A DNA stretch of 6,376 nucleotides, from the NCBI GenBank assembly GCA_021846485.1, contig JAJZWW010000198.1, forward strand, positions 1 to 6,376, in the 5' to 3' direction. Under the pieces are notes generated by a model. It was not told the origin of the DNA. It made no database searches and was given only the letters and a program-made list of their open reading frames with translations. Below, piece by piece: positions 4,172 through 6,376 of this stretch. Position 1 is the first letter of the stretch. Every line of letters starts with the position of its first letter. The position numbers and the translations under genes are program-made. The DNA comes from Actinomycetes bacterium. GTDB taxonomy: Bacteria > Actinomycetota > Acidimicrobiia > Acidimicrobiales > Palsa-688.

Positions 4172-6376
4172 CTCGCCGGCGAGACCGGCTGCGAGGGGCC
4201 GGCGCCGGCTCCCACGCTCTCGCTGACCACCCGGGAGGACCCCCCCGGCGGCATGGTCACCCCGTAGAGACAGTCGGCCGCCTCCATCGTGCGCTTCTGG
4301 TGGCTCACGACCACGAGTTGCGCCTCCTCGCGGAACTCGTGGAGCAAGTCGAGGAAGCGGTGGAGGTTGACGTCGTCGAGCGCGGCCTCGACCTCGTCCA
4401 TCAAGTAGAACGGCGACGGCCGGCTGCGGAACACCGCGAACAAAAAGGCCAGCGCCACCAGGCTGCGCTCGCCGCCCGAGAGCAGCGACAGGCGCCGCAC
4501 GTTCTTCCCCGACGGGCGGGCCTCGATCTCGATTCCGGTCTCCAGGGGGTGGTCCGGGTCGGTGAGCCGGAGGCGCCCCTGGCCGCCGGGGAACAGCGTG
4601 GCGAACAGCTTCTCGAAGTTGTCCGACACGTCCGCGTAGGCCGACCGGAACACCTCGACGATCTCCTCGTCGATCGCCCTGATCACCTTCGAGAGCTCCC
4701 GGCGGGCGCCGCGCACGTCCTCGAGCTGCGCCTCCAGGAAACCGTGCCTCTCCTGCAAGGCGGTGAGCTCTTCGAGCGCCAGCGGGTTGACCGGGCCCAT
4801 CAGCCTCAGCTCGCGTTCGAGCTCGCTGCGCCGGCTGGCCGGGCTGGTCCCCGCGGGCAGCGGCGGGCAGGGGGCGTCCCGGGTGGCCTCCGGCTCGCAG
4901 TCGAGGTCCCGCCGGACGGTCTCGGTGAGGGCCTCCAGGCGGACCCGCGCCTCGGCGTCCTCCAGCTCGACACGACCCAGCCGCTCCCTCACCTCGGCCA
5001 GCTGGCGCTCCGCGGTGGCCCGTTGGCGGCGCAGGCCCTCCAGCCGGTCGGTCGCCGCGCGGGTCGCGTCGGTCTGGTCACGGCGGGCCGACCGGAGCCG
5101 CTCGAGCGCCCCCACCAGCGCCTGCTCCCAGTCGGCAGCGACAGCGGCGAGCCGGTCGACAACCTCCACGTCGGCCGCCAGGCGTTGCCTCCGGGCTGCC
5201 GCCTCGGACCGTTCGGCCACGTTGCGCGACAGCCGCTGGTCGACCTCCTGGAGCCGACGGGTGAGCAGGCGGCGGCGCTCCTCGACCCCCGCCGCGCGGA
5301 CCTCCAAGTCGCGCCTCAAGGCACCGACCGCCGCCTCGCGATCCGCGAGCCGCGCCCGGGCCGCGCGCTCGGCCAGGGCCCGCTCCGCCTCGGCGGCAGC
5401 CTCGGCCTCCAACGCGGGCAGGACCGCCTCGAGCTCGGCCACCCGCTGCGCCTCGCCGGCGATGCGCGCCTCGCCCTCCCCCAACTGGCGGCCGGCGGTC
5501 TCCGCGTCCCGGCGGGCGTCGGCCAGCTCGGCCCCGGCGCGCCTGCGGTTGTCCTCCAGGGAGCGCCGGCGGACGGCAGCCGCCTCGGCAGCTCGCGTGG
5601 CGTCGGATGCCTCCCGGCGCACTTCGCCGAGGCGCCGGCGGCACGACTGCAGCGACTCCGCTGCCGACACGGCCTGCGAGGCCGCTGCCTCCGCCCGGGT
5701 CGCGGCCTCCTCCAGCGCCGCCCCGGTCGCGCCGGCCCCCGTCGCACCGGTGCGCCAGATCCCCCCGGAGAAGCGGTCCCCGCCAGGGGTCACCACCACC
5801 AGGTCAGGGCGCTCCGAGGCGACCGTGAGGGCAGCTTCCCAGCCCGCGACGCTCACCGCTCGGGCGAGAAGCCGGTCGAGGAGCGCCCCGACGGCCGGGA
5901 GGCGGGCGGTCACCCGCGGCCGGACGGGGTCGGCTCCCGGCGGCGGCGGCCCGCCGTCACCCCCGGGGAACGCCCGGGCGGTGCCCGGATCGGGGAGCGG
6001 GGCCACCGCCCCGCCGCCCCTACCGTCGTCGCGCAGCACGGCCAGCGCCGCCACGGCGGTCCCCCCGCCGTCGACGACCACCGCGGCCAGGGCGTCTCCC
6101 GCCGCCGCCTCGAAGGCCGCCTGCCAGGGCTCGTCGACCTCGACGAGCTCGAGGAGGGTGCCGACCACCCCGGGCACGCCGGCGAGCCGCTCCGCCCCCG
6201 CTCGCGCCCGGGCCTCGTCGAGGGCCTGGCCCAACGCCTCCGCCCGGGCCTGCCAGCGGTGGGCCTCGGCGTCGGCCCCCCGGCGGTGCTCCTCGGCGGC
6301 GGCCTGGTTGGCTTCGGCCGCGGCGAGCGCCTGCGCGGCAGCCGCCACGGCGTCGGCCAGCGCCGGGGCCTCGACG
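4165..6376 (-). CDS. smc: Chromosome partition protein SMC, C-terminal part (5' end outside window)
   Basis: The frame is open to the window edge, giving 736 residues of a protein usually about 1150-1200 long. Visible in order are the end of the first coiled-coil arm, the hinge dimerisation domain (about 5740-6190, starting near GVPGVVGTLLELV), a long Ala/Arg/Glu-rich coiled coil, the conserved MGPVNPLALEE segment (4768-4803) and the C-terminal ATPase head. The head has the ABC signature LSGGE (4468-4482), Walker B YLMDE (catalytic pair D/E at 4393-4398), the D-loop ALDD and the switch histidine in VVVSHQ. Walker A is in the missing N-terminus. SMC works with ScpA and ScpB to extrude DNA loops and organise and segregate the chromosome. 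The GTG at 6346-6348 is an internal valine, not the start. A Pro/Gly-rich insertion interrupts the hinge, and the protein ends in a poorly conserved Gly/Ser/Pro tail. Confidence 0.97.
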   Translation of the reverse strand, partial: VEAPALADAVAAAAQALAAAEANQAAAEEHRRGADAEAHRWQARAEALGQALDEARARAGAERLAGVPGVVGTLLELVEVDEPWQAAFEAAAGDALAAVVVDGGGTAVAALAVLRDDGRGGGAVAPLPDPGTARAFPGGDGGPPPPGADPVRPRVTARLPAVGALLDRLLARAVSVAGWEAALTVASERPDLVVVTPGGDRFSGGIWRTGATGAGATGAALEEAATRAEAAASQAVSAAESLQSCRRRLGEVRREASDATRAAEAAAVRRRSLEDNRRRAGAELADARRDAETAGRQLGEGEARIAGEAQRVAELEAVLPALEAEAAAEAERALAERAARARLADREAAVGALRRDLEVRAAGVEERRRLLTRRLQEVDQRLSRNVAERSEAAARRQRLAADVEVVDRLAAVAADWEQALVGALERLRSARRDQTDATRAATDRLEGLRRQRATAERQLAEVRERLGRVELEDAEARVRLEALTETVRRDLDCEPEATRDAPCPPLPAGTSPASRRSELERELRLMGPVNPLALEELTALQERHGFLEAQLEDVRGARRELSKVIRAIDEEIVEVFRSAYADVSDNFEKLFATLFPGGQGRLRLTDPDHPLETGIEIEARPSGKNVRRLSLLSGGERSLVALAFLFAVFRSRPSPFYLMDEVEAALDDVNLHRFLDLLHEFREEAQLVVVSHQKRTMEAADCLYGVTMPPGGSSRVVSESVGAGAGPSQPVSPARS

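Noticed and set aside
5078..5747. Minus-strand frames of 143-188 codons inside smc
   Set aside because: They are Arg/Gly/Pro-rich out-of-frame shadows of the SMC coiled coil.

Overview
The window is strongly GC-rich and densely coded. Every gene I can support lies on the minus strand, so transcription runs from position 6376 towards position 1. The base composition, the Ala/Arg-rich proteins and the smc...ftsY order point to a high-GC actinobacterium (Actinomycetota). An Acidimicrobiia-like lineage is possible, but the sequence alone does not settle it.

In transcription order: (1) the C-terminal two thirds of the chromosome-condensation ATPase SMC (4165-6376, 5' end outside the window); (2) a small secreted or membrane-anchored protein of unknown function (3765-4100); (3) a HAMP-containing sensor histidine kinase (2205-3713); (4) an OmpR/PhoB-type response regulator (1525-2205), joined to the kinase by a one-base stop/start overlap; (5) a 273-bp intergenic region with several inverted repeats; (6) a secreted protein that reads as three PepSY-like repeats (289-1251); (7) a 124-bp intergenic region; (8) the first 54 codons of what is most likely the signal-recognition-particle receptor FtsY (1-164, 3' end outside the window).

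SMC and FtsY are housekeeping genes that often sit close together in actinobacteria. Here about 4 kb lies between them, holding a complete envelope-sensing cassette: small exported protein, membrane kinase, DNA-binding regulator and exported PepSY protein. The likely logic is that the kinase senses an envelope signal and phosphorylates the regulator, and the regulator controls the PepSY gene and perhaps its own operon. The PepSY protein and the small protein are candidate periplasmic or cell-surface partners or targets. That link is inferred from gene order and from the common pairing of PepSY proteins with OmpR-type two-component systems. Candidate control elements are an 11-bp-period direct repeat at the end of smc, a long hairpin over the regulator stop codon, and a 30-bp inverted repeat in front of the PepSY gene. 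No RNA genes, mobile elements or CRISPR arrays were seen.
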